37,915 bases of DNA from Selaginella moellendorffii (taxonomy: Eukaryota; Streptophyta; Lycopodiopsida; Selaginellales; Selaginellaceae). Each line of letters begins with the position of its first letter. The stretch's first letter is position 1. The notes under the pieces are model-generated. The model saw only the letters and a list, made by a program, of their open reading frames with translations. It searched no databases and was not told the DNA's origin. Location: positions 223,407 through 261,321 of the forward strand of contig NW_003314415.1 in NCBI RefSeq assembly GCF_000143415.4, written 5' to 3'. Positions 1 to 9,628 of the stretch are shown here, piece by piece. The position numbers and the translations under genes are program-made.

Positions 1-1588
1 ATAACTCAAGTTCTAGCAAGGAAAATGAAGAAGCAACTTGGGTACAATGTTCTTCCTGGCCAACTTATGGTGATCTCATTTGGCCACCTTTTGAGTGTGA
101 TACTACCAGCGATCATCTAAAGCATTGGTTGTGGAGATGTAATGTAAATTGTAACATGGTTAAGGTTGAGTTTTCAGAGCCAACAGATGAGGAGAAGTTT
201 CTTGAGTATCCAAAGCATTTTTAGGGGCAAAAAAACCATGGAATTTATGAGGAACCAACTGTATAGGCAAGGAAGGTAAACAGGTTTATCAAGTCTCTAG
301 TGCTAATGGATTTGGACCTTGGAATTGTGGAAGAGTCTCGACTAGTGAAGATAGGAGTAGAGTTGGAAGGAGAGAATTTACGAAGTTACTATACAAGCAT
401 ATAGATGTTTTTTGTGGAAATATGAAGATATGCAAAGTATTGATCCTATGTTGGTTATCCATCAATTTCCTTTGATTCCTAGAGCTGTTCCTGTTCATCA
501 AAGGCTTTATAGGACCAATCCACATTATTCAAGAGCAGTGCGAGAGGAGATAGAGAAGCTATTGCAAGTGGGATTCATTTTCAAGGTGGAAATTAATGAG
601 TGGCTTTCTCCTATCATCATTATCAAGAAGAAGAGTGAACAGCTTAGGGTCTATGTAGATTATAGAAAGCTGAACAAGTCAACAATTAAGGATGGTTTTT
701 TGTTGTTATTTACTGATACACTATTGTATTTAGTGGCAGGGCATAAGCTCTATTCTTTCCTGGATGGCTTCAGTGGTTATAGTCAAGTGCGAATAGCAAA
801 GGAGGATCAACTAAAGACCACTTTTGTGATGGAGTGGGGGTGTTATGCATATAGGGTTAAGCCTTTTAGCCTATGCAATGCTCTACAGACATTTTAAAAA
901 GTAATTACAACAACTTTTTAGCTATATATGTAGGATTTTATAGAGGTATTTCTGGATGATTTCAGCATATTTATAGATCAATGAAAAGCTAACTTTATGT
1001 TTTAATAGGTGTAGGCAATTTAAGATCTCATTACATCCATTTAAGTGTAGCTTTGGAGTGTTATTAGGTTGGATTGTTTCACATGACGGTTTAGTTATTG
1101 ATCCTAGCAAGACCAGGTTGATACAAGCACTAACAGCTCAAGTGGACATCAAGCAATTGCAATTTGTGAAATTTTGATTGTCCCTCAAGAATGCTTAGAT
1201 TTAGGATTTTGGTTTAAATCTAGCCTTTGCATTGTCTAAATCTCATTTTTTTAACACTTTTTTAATTTCTTCTCTTTTACACTTAGTATAATTGTGTTAT
1301 AAGCAATCTATACCTAGGATGAAGTCAAAATCTTGGCTCAACAACTAAAGCTCAAGTTCAAGATCACCCACAAGCACAATAAGGTCCATCTCATCCCATA
1401 CACATGCATGTGTATGGGTATTGCTATAAAAAATAAAAATTATCATCACAAAGTTCTATGGAGTTATGTGGAAAAAGCTTTACCTTTGACAAAGCTATTA
1501 CCCAAAGATGTAAAGTATGAGTGGACAAACTGCTAATAGCAAGCTTTTGAGGTGTTGAAGTAGGCTCTGGTCATAGCTCCAATTTTGT
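1..1588 (+). mobile_element. Decayed Ty3/gypsy pol fragment (family G1, copy a): RT and start of RNase H
   Basis: Reverse transcriptase remnant. At 412-897 the reading frame carries the RT fingers (EEIEKLLQVGFI, then WLSPIIIIKKKS, LRVYVDYRKLNKS) and FLDGFSGYSQV, ending near CNALQTF where the motif ATFQ is expected. Downstream, 945-985 reads FLDDFSIFID, so the catalytic DD pair survives, then an IVSHDGLVIDPSK segment, all broken by stops. Pol homology resumes at about 1465 (YVEKALPLTKLLPKDVKYEW, the RNase H entry) after a non-coding stretch. It ends abruptly at about 1588 against an LTR-like repeat. A second copy lies inverted at 35161-37200. The FLDGFSGY motif suggests a Tat/Athila-like or related gypsy lineage, a weak inference. 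No LTR is visible; the element also runs off the left edge. Confidence 0.85.
1177..1465 (+). other. AT-rich non-coding insertion inside G1 pol, with a 24-bp perfect palindrome
   Basis: Between LQFVKF (end of the RT connection region) and YVEKALPL (start of RNase H) a functional gypsy pol needs only about 25 codons. Here roughly 290 bp of AT-rich sequence with stops in every frame intervenes. It contains a perfect 24-bp palindrome at 1395-1418 (half site CCCATACACATG). The inverted G1 copy has the same stretch at about 35470-35690 with a decayed palindrome (35495-35517). The insertion was therefore present before the two copies separated. It could be an old small foldback element or simply decayed pol sequence. 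Confidence 0.55.
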
Positions 1589-2085
1589 AGCACACCTGAA
1601 TTTGGAGTTAAATTCCAAGCCCGTTGCACTACGAAATGAAGGTTCGATACAATCCCACAAGCACCAACTCCCCATATCCAACACTTGCACGCAAAATGGT
1701 GTCAGACGGAGTCTGGCACAATTTTGGCATACTAGTGGCCTAACACAAGGAGGAGGGTACCCCACTAACTAAAGCAGCGTGGAGCTTGGGTTTAGACTCA
1801 AGCCGAATACAGAACAAGGAGTACCCCACCCTAGTGGGAGCCAAACTAATGTCTTAGATGGTTAGACATGCATTTCAACCACTATCCCTATTATACATTT
1901 GGAACCCCCCATCCCCCCCCCCCCCCCTTCCCCCCTTGAGGGACACATGCTTTGGGCTTTCACCCCAAGCCTCCTTTAGTACCAGGAGTTAGTCTTTGGG
2001 ACAAGTCCGAAACTTACTAAATATAGAATGTTTTTAGATTGCAAATTTGGACACGGGACGAACACCATTATGTTCAGCCGACCTT
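1589..2085. mobile_element. LTR-like repeat, family X copy Y, left half
   Basis: From about 1680 this stretch matches 25610-26005, including the CACGCAAAATG segment, the poly-C tract (about 1905-1935) followed by TTGAGGGACACATGCTTTGG, and the TTTGGACACGGGACGAACACC block. The right half of the same repeat is at 7117-7516; the chromodomain element at 2086-7116 separates them. The left edge at about 1589 is where G1 pol homology ends, and no target duplication is visible there, so this copy is probably truncated. It holds no gene. Confidence 0.75.
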
Positions 2086-2197
2086 TGACATGAACCACAG
2101 GAATATTCCAAGAATATTCCATGGCCTGTGGGATTTAAGGCCGTAACGCCTTAAGGGTTGGGAGGTTGGCCTAGGGTTCGCTCTCTTGTTCGTTTCA
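2086..2197 (+). repeat. 5' LTR of the chromovirus (112 bp)
   Basis: Starts TGACATGAACC and ends CGTTTCA. It differs from the 3' LTR (7009-7116) by a few substitutions and one 4-bp indel (CCTAGGGTTCGC against CCTATCGC). It contains two GAATATTC palindromes separated by CAA, resembling a heat-shock element with one extra base between repeats. A length of 112 bp is very small for an element that carries its own gag-pol. Confidence 0.93.
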
Positions 2198-2198
2198 T

Positions 2199-2210
2199 TG
2201 GTATCGGAGC
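2199..2210 (+). other. Primer binding site (initiator Met tRNA type)
   Basis: TGGTATCGGAGC lies one or two bases after the 5' LTR. It matches the plant iMet primer site TGGTATCAGAGC at 11 of 12 positions. Its position fixes the right end of the LTR. Confidence 0.9.
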
Positions 2211-2227
2211 AGCACGTTCTTTTGGGG

Positions 2228-3880
2228 ATGGCGGGAGAGCAAGATATTGATCCTGATGAGGAGTATGGCGTTAGTGATGATAGCCATGACGATGCGGAAG
2301 AGACTCTTGATGATGTTGTTCTGCGGCAAGGACGCCAGATTTCTGCGGTTCAGAGCGACATAAAGGAGGTTAAGGATTCCGTCAATCTAATTAAGGATTT
2401 CTTGCTTCACATGGACCCTCAAGGATTGAATCGATCTCATGTCCGTGATTACCATTGGTACATCAAGCATGCCAAGGATTATGGTATTATGGAATGGAAA
2501 TCATCACCGGATGTTTGTGATAGTCAAGAGGTTGATTCTTGGTTGGAATTGTGGGAAAGTTGTTGGTCTCACAATCCTTGTGAGGATAAGGTGAAGATAG
2601 ATTTCTTTGTGACGAAGCTTACGGGCCATGCTTCTTCGTGGTGGAAGAACTACATCAAAGCTAATCCGAAGCTGACTTCTTGGACTGATTTGACAAAGGT
2701 TTTCTGCGCTTCGTTTGTCAAGAAGTTTGAAGAGGTTGATCTCGTGAATCAGTTGTTATAGATCCAGCAAGGGACTTTGTCTTTGGATGTGTATGCTCGC
2801 AAGTTCCGTGATCTTTGCCTTAGTCTCACGGGCACCTACAATGAGCTGCTAAAGGTGCAATGTTTTATCAAAGGATTGAGCTCGGTGGATGTGCAGTAGA
2901 AGGTCAAGAAGGATTTTCCAGCAACATTGACTGATGCTATCACTAAGGCTCAAATCTTTTTGCCCAAACCGTCGGTCAACTCGGTCAACGCTGGTCAAAA
3001 GGATGGTCTCCGGGGTGGTCAACGTGATGACCAACCCACCAATACTTCATTTTCAGGGAAGAAACAGCTGTTGCTTCGTCATAGCTCGAAGAGTGGAGAT
3101 GGCAATGAGGCAAAAAGACATCAGTTAGACCAACAAGAGAAGGACAAGGTGGAGGGCAATTGTTTTCGTTGTCACAAGGCTGGACATCATGGCAAGGATT
3201 GTCCTCTTGTGAAGGGATCAAAGAATGCTAAGGTGAATGTGGTGGAATCCATTGTGGATACAGCTCAGGCATCTGCTGTGGTGGCTCTTCCACACCCTGT
3301 GGCAAAAATTCAAGAATCTAAGTCTCGAGTTCGTATCAACTCTGTAGAGATTAATGGTTCTATGTGCAATCAACTTGTGAAGGCCAAAGGGGACATTCAA
3401 GGACATGCTGTTAGTATTCTTTTCGATCCAGGTGCTACACACAACTTTTTGAGCTTTAAGGTGGTGAAGAAACTTGGTTTGCCTGTGGAAAAGAGTTCAG
3501 TAATCTATGAGGTGGTTATGGCAGATGGACATAGCACTCGTATTTACGGTGAATGGGCTCCGAGTGTTCCTTTGACGGTTCAAGGGATTCTCGACCATCC
3601 TTCGTTTCAGGTTATGGATCTTGGTCGCACAGACGTTATTCTTGGGAAGGAATGGTTTTATGACAGGAAGCCAGGGATCGATTGGGAGTGTAATGTTCTG
3701 CGTATCGAAGTTGGTGGCACTATAAAAGAGATTGTCGGGACAGACAATAGTGATACTCCATTGATTAACGCTTTGGAGTTGGTGACATGCATGCATGAGA
3801 TAGCTAATTCTTTTGTGGTGTACCCATTTCTTTCTAATATGATCATGTCTGATTTGGAGTACGTTCGTGGGCATGAGACA
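2228..3880 (+). pseudogene. Chromovirus gag-protease reading frame, interrupted
   Basis: A single frame runs from ATG 2228 (MAGEQDIDPDEEYG). The gag core carries WWKNYIKANPK and continues through two in-frame TAG stops (2759-2761 and 2897-2899) with clear gag homology on both sides (LSLDVYARKFRDLC). A CCHC zinc knuckle (CFRCHKAGHHGKDC) lies near 3160, and an aspartic protease active site reads DPGATHNF near 3427, where D-S-G is usual. The frame is lost at about 3870-3885, and RT continues in another frame. Gag would package the RNA and protease would process the polyprotein. As it stands no full product can be made without readthrough and a frameshift. Confidence 0.88.
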
Positions 3881-3882
3881 CG

Positions 3883-6760
3883 GTGGATTCCATTCAGGAG
3901 GAGTTCCGTGACGTATTTCCGGATGAGTTACCTGATGGTTTGCCTCCAGAACGTGGAATTCAGCATGAGATTGATTTGGTTCCTGGAGCTACTCCTTTTC
4001 AGCGACAACTGACTCGTACTAGTCCCGCTGAAGATGAAGAGATTAATAGGCAGCTTGCTGAATACCTTCGGAAAGGGTGGTTACGGATTAGCAAGTCTCC
4101 TTGGGCTGCTCCAGTGGTGATGGTCAAAAAGAAAGATGGTACATGGCGTCTTTGCGTGAACTACAAGGGATTAAATGATAGGACAGTGAAGAATATGTTC
4201 CCGATCCCTCGTATCGATGATTTGCTTGATCGTCTTCGTGGAGCTTGATATTTTTCGAAGATTGATTTGAGGCAAGGATATCATCAGATTTGTGTCAAGC
4301 CAGAGGATGTTCCAAAAACTGCATTTCGAACAAGGACAGGTCACTACGAGTTTTTAGTGATGCCGTTTGGTTTGACAAATGCTCCTGCAACTTTTCAGAG
4401 ATTGATGAATCACGTTCTACAACCTTACTTGGGAAAGTTTGCAATTGATTATTTTGATGATATCTTAGTATTCAGCTCTTCCGTGGAGGAACATAAGATG
4501 CATGTACGAAGTGTTTTACAGCTTTTGAGGGACAACAAGCTCTACTCGAAATTATCCAAGTGCGAGTTTTTTTAGAGGAGATTGGATATCTCGGGCATTT
4601 GATTTCGGTACATGGAGTGAGAGCTGATCCCACAAAGATTCAGGCCGTGGTTGATTGGCTTATACCTTCCACAGTGCATGATCTCCGTAGTTTCCTTGGT
4701 ATGGTTGGAGTTTTTTGACGATTTGTGAAGGACTTTTCAGGGATAGCAGCCCCTTTAACTGATCTTCTCTAGAATACATCGAAACATGCTATTATTCATG
4801 GTTGGGATGAGAAGTGTGAAGTGGCATTTCAACGTTTGAAGCAATGTTGTATCTCTGCTCCAGTGTTGAAGATTTTTGATCCTGAAAAGCCTCTTGTGGT
4901 CGAGACAGATGCAAGTGACATTGCTATTGGAGCTGTTTTGCTTCAAGTTGGGCATCCTCTTGCGTACATGAGCCATAAGTTTGATGCCACACAGCGGAAT
5001 TGGCCTACTCGAGACAAGGAGTTGTATGCTGTGATTGCTGCTGTGAAGGAATGGCGACATTATCTTTATGGATCGGACTTCCATATGGATTCAGACCATC
5101 AATCTCTCCAATATTTCAGTTGACAAAAGGATCTTTGAGGCCGCCTTGCTCGTTGGCAAGAGTTCCTGTAGGAAATGTCTGTTAAGATCCGGTACAAGCA
5201 TGGAGGTGACAATAAGGTGGCTGATGCGTTATCCAGGATGGTAAATTCTATCTCATTCGTGAAGTTATCCAGCGATCTCTTGGATGAGCTTAAGGAGTTT
5301 GTTGACTTCGACTCCTTTATCACTGATATTTGCGTGAAGGTTTTGTTGAGGGACGCCTCTACAGATTTGAAGGGTGACAAGTTTGCGTCATTCGAAATAC
5401 GAGATGGAATCCTGGTGAAGAAGGGAGTGTAGTGGTTCCTCGTGTTGACAAACTCATCAAACGGATTTTGGTTGAGTGTCATTATGTGCCAAGTGCTGGG
5501 CATCCGGGGGTATTGAGAACGTATATGTTGGTGAAGAGGCATTTCTTTTGGCCTGGGATGAAGTCAGATGTTGAGAAGTACGTACGTGGTTGCTTGACCT
5601 ACCAGGCGGTCAAAGTTGATCATTAGAAGCTCGCTGGCCTCTATCATCCTTTACATGTACCTGAGAATAAGTGGGATAGCATCTCGATGGACTTTATCAC
5701 TAGTTTGCCCAAAACCTTTCGAGGAAATGATGCTATTTGGGTTGTTGTGGATCGTTTGACAAAGATGGCTCACTTTTTCCCTATGAAGACAATGATAAAA
5801 GCTTCTGAACTTGCTCAGTTGTTTGTAGACCGGTTATTTAGTCTCTATGGTTTGCCAGGTGACATTGTGAGTGATCGAGATCCTAAGTTCACGTCCAAGT
5901 TTTGGCAAACAGTCTTTGAAAAACTAGAGACTAAACTGAGCATGAGTAGTGGTGAGCATCCACAATCTGATGGGCAGATAGAGCGCATGAATCAGCTATT
6001 AGAAGATATGCTACGGTCTTTTGTGGGAAACTTGACTCGATAGGGAGTATGGGAAAAATACTTGCCTTTGCTTCAGTTTGCTCACAATAGCGCTCATCAA
6101 TCGGCTATTGGCATGTCTCCTTTTATGGCGATGTATGGCTATGAGCCTAGGTCTCCTGTGAGTTTGAATTTAGCTTTGGTTCGGGTTCCTCATGCTTGTG
6201 ATTTCCTGGAGGATATGCAAGACAAGCTTGAGTTGGCAAAATTGAACATGAGGCAAACTCAAGAACGAGACAAAAGATTGGCTGATGAGCATCGTCATCA
6301 TCAAGAGTACAAAGTTGGTGACAAGGTTTTCCTTAAGCTGTCGAATGCACAACAATCTCTAAAAGGAAGTGGTAGTGCTAAGTTGTCCCCATGGTATTGT
6401 GGGCCTTGGACAATTTTACAGCGTGTGGGGGATCTTGCATACACTTTGGATTTGCCAGTTAGTTCGAAGATTCATCCAACATTCCATGTGAGCAAACTTA
6501 AAGTGTGTTTGCACTCTGGTGATATCGTGGATCAGTCCATCATCCAGGTTCCAGAGATTGATGCAGAGAAGGCTGGTCCGGCCAATATTCTTGCTCAAAG
6601 ATTGGTGAAAACACACCGGAAAACAACTAGGGAGTTGTTAGTTCAATGGAATGGTTATTCCATGGACGAAGCTACATGGGAAACTGAGGATGACATGAAG
6701 AGAGTGTTTCCGAGTTTTGGTTATGACTTGGATGACATTCCTGAGGAAGGGGAAAATTGA
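3883..6760 (+). pseudogene. Chromovirus pol: RT, RNase H, integrase, chromodomain; interrupted
   Basis: RT begins [15 protein letters not shown]. It continues through [25 protein letters not shown] (positions 4050-4135) and keeps the catalytic YFDD (about 4450). RNase H shows TDASDIAIGAV and ends in NKVADALSRM. The integrase HHCC region lies at 5480-5620. The integrase core keeps its three acidic residues (SMDFI, VSDRDPKF, GQIERMN). A chromodomain closes the protein (ELLVQWNGYSMDEATWE, about 6560-6720), which assigns it to the chromoviruses. Breaks seen: TGA 4246, a frameshift in a T run at 4565-4573, stops near 4718 and 4770, three stops at 5121-5171, a frameshift near 5430, TAG 5624 and TAG 6041. 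Confidence 0.92.
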
Positions 6761-7008
6761 GTTTTATAGCCGTATTGCTATATGATTTGAGCTGTTTGTT
6801 CTATTCTCATTCTCTTGTTTTCCATGACCATATTGTCATGTGAGAAAGCCGTATTGCTTTCTTTCTTTCGTGACCGTTTGTTGCGACGTTGGTGTTGCCG
6901 TTTGCACATCTTTTCTCCATGGCCATATTGCCTTGGACTCCCTTCATGTGAGGCTCGTTTAGCTTCTCGAGGCTGCCGTATGTGGCTGGGTCATGAGGGA
7001 GGGGAGAA
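6761..7008 (+). other. Chromovirus 3' untranslated region ending in the polypurine tract
   Basis: Non-coding stretch after the pol stop. It repeats short CCGTATTGCT / CCATATTG motifs several times. It ends in a purine-only run, GAGGGAGGGGAGAA (6995-7008), directly before the 3' LTR, as expected for the plus-strand primer. Confidence 0.85.
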
Positions 7009-7116
7009 TGACACGAACCACAAGAATATTCCAAGAATATTCTATGGCCTGTGGGATTTAAGGCCATAACGCCTTAAGGGTTGGGAGGTTGGCCTATCGC
7101 TCTCTTGTTCGTTTCA
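7009..7116 (+). repeat. 3' LTR of the chromovirus (108 bp)
   Basis: TGACACGAACC to GTTTCA, about 92-94% identical to the 5' LTR by eye. It retains both GAATATTC motifs. Confidence 0.93.
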
Positions 7117-7516
7117 ACCTCTAAATTCTATAGATATGCCAAATAAGTGAATTTAGACACTTTTCATAAATAGCATTTGGGACCAAAATGAAACTAACAC
7201 AAAGGGCATGATAGCAAGAGTGTTTGTCAGACACAGTAAACTATCATCTAGCGAATATTGAAGGACTAGTCTCAATATCGCTGGGGTTCCCAACACTAGC
7301 AAGTGCAAGTCAACGAATGAGTTTCTCTAACCAGGTCAAGTATGCTTAACAAATAGCATGTAGAAATTCCGTCTTTAAGCTCATCTGGTCAAGTGCACAT
7401 GCGATGACCAGTTTCTCAATTAGCTTGAGTGGAGATCATAAAAGGAACCAGTAGTACTGACCTCCTACTGTTGTGATAGTAAGGAAAGAGTGTCCATAAG
7501 GACTGGCCGACAAACT
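7117..7516. mobile_element. LTR-like repeat, family X copy Y, right half
   Basis: Continues the repeat interrupted at 2085. CTCTAAATTCTATAGATATGCC through GAGTGTCCATAAGGACTGGCCGACA aligns with 26003-26400. Homology to the other copies stops at 7516, where a gypsy integrase sequence on the other strand begins. This copy lacks the last ~26 bp seen in the copy at 25293-26426, so it is truncated or recombined here. Confidence 0.75.
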
Positions 7517-9628
7517 GGAACAGTGTGCCCCAAAACTTCCCCGTAAACCTCGAATTTCTATCCGAGATCATCTCTTCAGGAAGACCATGAACCCATATGA
7601 CTTCATGGAAAAAGAGCTTTGCTGCTTATTTCGCATTCACTATTCCCACAGTTGGAATGAAGTGTGCAATCTTTGACAACCGATCCACAACCACCATCAA
7701 AGTATCATAACCCTTAGATTTCGGCAAACAAGTGACGAAATCAAGTGTCACACTTTGAAATGGCTATGCCGGTGTTGGAATGCACTACAACTTTCCAGCT
7801 TGCTTCTCAGTTCTACACTTACATTGCTGGCATATAGGGCAAGAACGAACATAATCCACTACATCACCTTCCATACTAGACCAGAAAAATTCCTTTTTCA
7901 ATGAAGCTAGAGTCTTTGCCATGGATCACTTCCATATGTCTTATGCCATTTTTGCTTATAAAATATAAGCCTATCCCGAACTGAGAAGTGAAACATCGCA
8001 TTAGTGCGACTAGCAACTTTCGCTGCTTCGCTAGTAGGCTCTGCTTCAACAGCCCCGCATGGCATAAGATTGCCTTTGCCAATGGATCACTTCCATATAA
8101 AGCCTAAACATCCTCTAACCAGTCTAAACTAATTGCCAATATTGCCCGGAATTAAGCTTGACGACTCAACGCATCTGGAAAATATTGTCTTTACCAGGTT
8201 TATATATGATTTCAATATCATATCTAGCAAGCTTCTCTTGCCAACGAGCCTGCTTCAGCGTAAGCTTAGGCTGTGTAGCAAAGTAGCTTAGTGTGTTACT
8301 ATCTGTATAAACCTTGATGTGTCCACCCAAGTAATGTCTGTAGTGTTCCAGGGCCAACACTATAGCAAACATTTCTTTCTCATGCGTTAGCCATCTTCAT
8401 TGAGTTTCATCCAATTTCTTGGAATAGAACACAATAGGACAACCATGTCGTCTTAGTGTAACACCAACCACTTTGTCATAATCTTGCTGTAACATGGCAC
8501 CAATAGCATAACCAAATGCATCACAATGCACTTCGAAGGGTTTATCAAGATCTGGGATCTTGAGAATAAGAACTATAGTCAAGATCTCCTTCAACTGTAC
8601 AAAAGCACATTAACAAGCTAGTGTCCAATGAAATGGAATACTACTCTTCGTTAACTCAGTCAACAGAAGAGCAATTCTTGCAAAATTGTGGATAAACTTG
8701 CAATAGTATCCCACCAAACTGAGAAAAGAACAAACATTTGATATAGTGGTCAGGATTTCCCAGGACTTCACCACTTCCACCTTCTTTGGATCGACCTCAA
8801 TTACGCCACCACCAACTATATGTCTGAGAAAGTTTATGCGCAATTGTCCAAAAGTGCATTTACTTTCCTTGACATACAATTGGTGTTCACGCAATTTTTG
8901 AAACACCAGCTCCAAGTGTTTTAAATGATCCTTCAACGTTTTGCTGAAGACTAGAATATTGGCGATATATAGGACAACAAATGTGTCCAAATAATCTCCA
9001 AATATTCTATCCATCATAGTGCTAAACGTTGCTGGAGCATTGCATAACCCAAACGGCATGACAAGAAACTTATAAGATCCATACCGAGTCTTAAAAGTTG
9101 TCTTCTCCACATCCTAATCTGCCACCCGTATCAAATGATACCCGGATCGCAAATCAAGTTGCATAAAATATTTAGCCTTTAAAAGTTGGTCAAATAAGTC
9201 GTCAATGCGAGGCAAAGGATAACTATTTTTAACCCTGATCTTATTGAGTGCCCGATAGTCAATACACATCCTCATGGTTCCATCCTTTCTCATAACAAAA
9301 AGGACTGGTGCTTTATAAGGTGATTTGTTTAGTTGGATATGACTTTTGTCAAAAAGCTCCGTGAATTGTTTCTTGAATTCAGCCATCTTCTTGATGTTCA
9401 AACGATATGGAGCTTTTGTAGGTGGTTTAGAACCCGAAATAACCTCAATCTGATGATCAACCTCATGGCTGGGAGGTAGCCCTGGTGGCAAATCCTTCAA
9501 GAAGATATCCTGATTCTCCAATATCTTCTTTGGTACAGGATCAACCCTGTTGCCGATTCGAATTGAGTCACCAACACCCTCAGCTTCCATCACTTGAACC
9601 CAAAAGGTTTAACATCCCCTCTTAGCTG
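7517..9628 (-). mobile_element. Decayed Ty3/gypsy pol fragment (family G2): RT, RNase H, integrase core
   Basis: Reading on the minus strand from 9593: [17 protein letters not shown], the RT fingers, [26 protein letters not shown], RNase H (8166-8594; EVHCDAFGYAIGAML, HYLGGHIKVYTDS). Integrase at 7520-7870 has an HHCC end (CPICQQCK) and a core with LDFVTCLPKSKG and DRNSRFTGKFW. The RT active site reads YIANILVF instead of Y-x-D-D, so both catalytic aspartates are lost. Stops separate the blocks (for example after HLIRVAD at 9114). Gag, protease and both LTRs are missing. The upstream end is fused to a kinase gene at about 9628; the downstream end abuts repeat copy Y inside the integrase core. 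Confidence 0.9.

Larger units (their letters stand above)
2086..7116 (+). mobile_element. Full-length chromovirus-type Ty3/gypsy retrotransposon with very short LTRs
   Basis: The 5,031-bp element is bounded by two ~110-bp LTRs beginning TGACA and ending TTTCA. It is flanked by ACCTT (2081-2085) and ACCTC (7117-7121), a 5-bp target duplication with one mismatch. The empty site is visible in the related repeat at about 26005. Inside, in order, are a primer site matching initiator Met tRNA, gag with a CCHC knuckle, aspartic protease, RT, RNase H, integrase with a chromodomain, and a polypurine tract. Several stops and frameshifts make it non-autonomous today. It inserted into an older family X repeat, so it is the younger of the two. 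Confidence 0.95.

Noticed and set aside
289-525. Minus-strand ORF repeated on the plus strand at 36336-36563
   Set aside because: It is the antisense shadow of the G1 RT region in both inverted copies. Its similarity is explained by the coding strand.
1905-1935. Poly-C tract as an assembly artefact
   Set aside because: The same tract occurs at the same place in the related repeat at 25839-25858, so it belongs to the family, though its exact length is uncertain.
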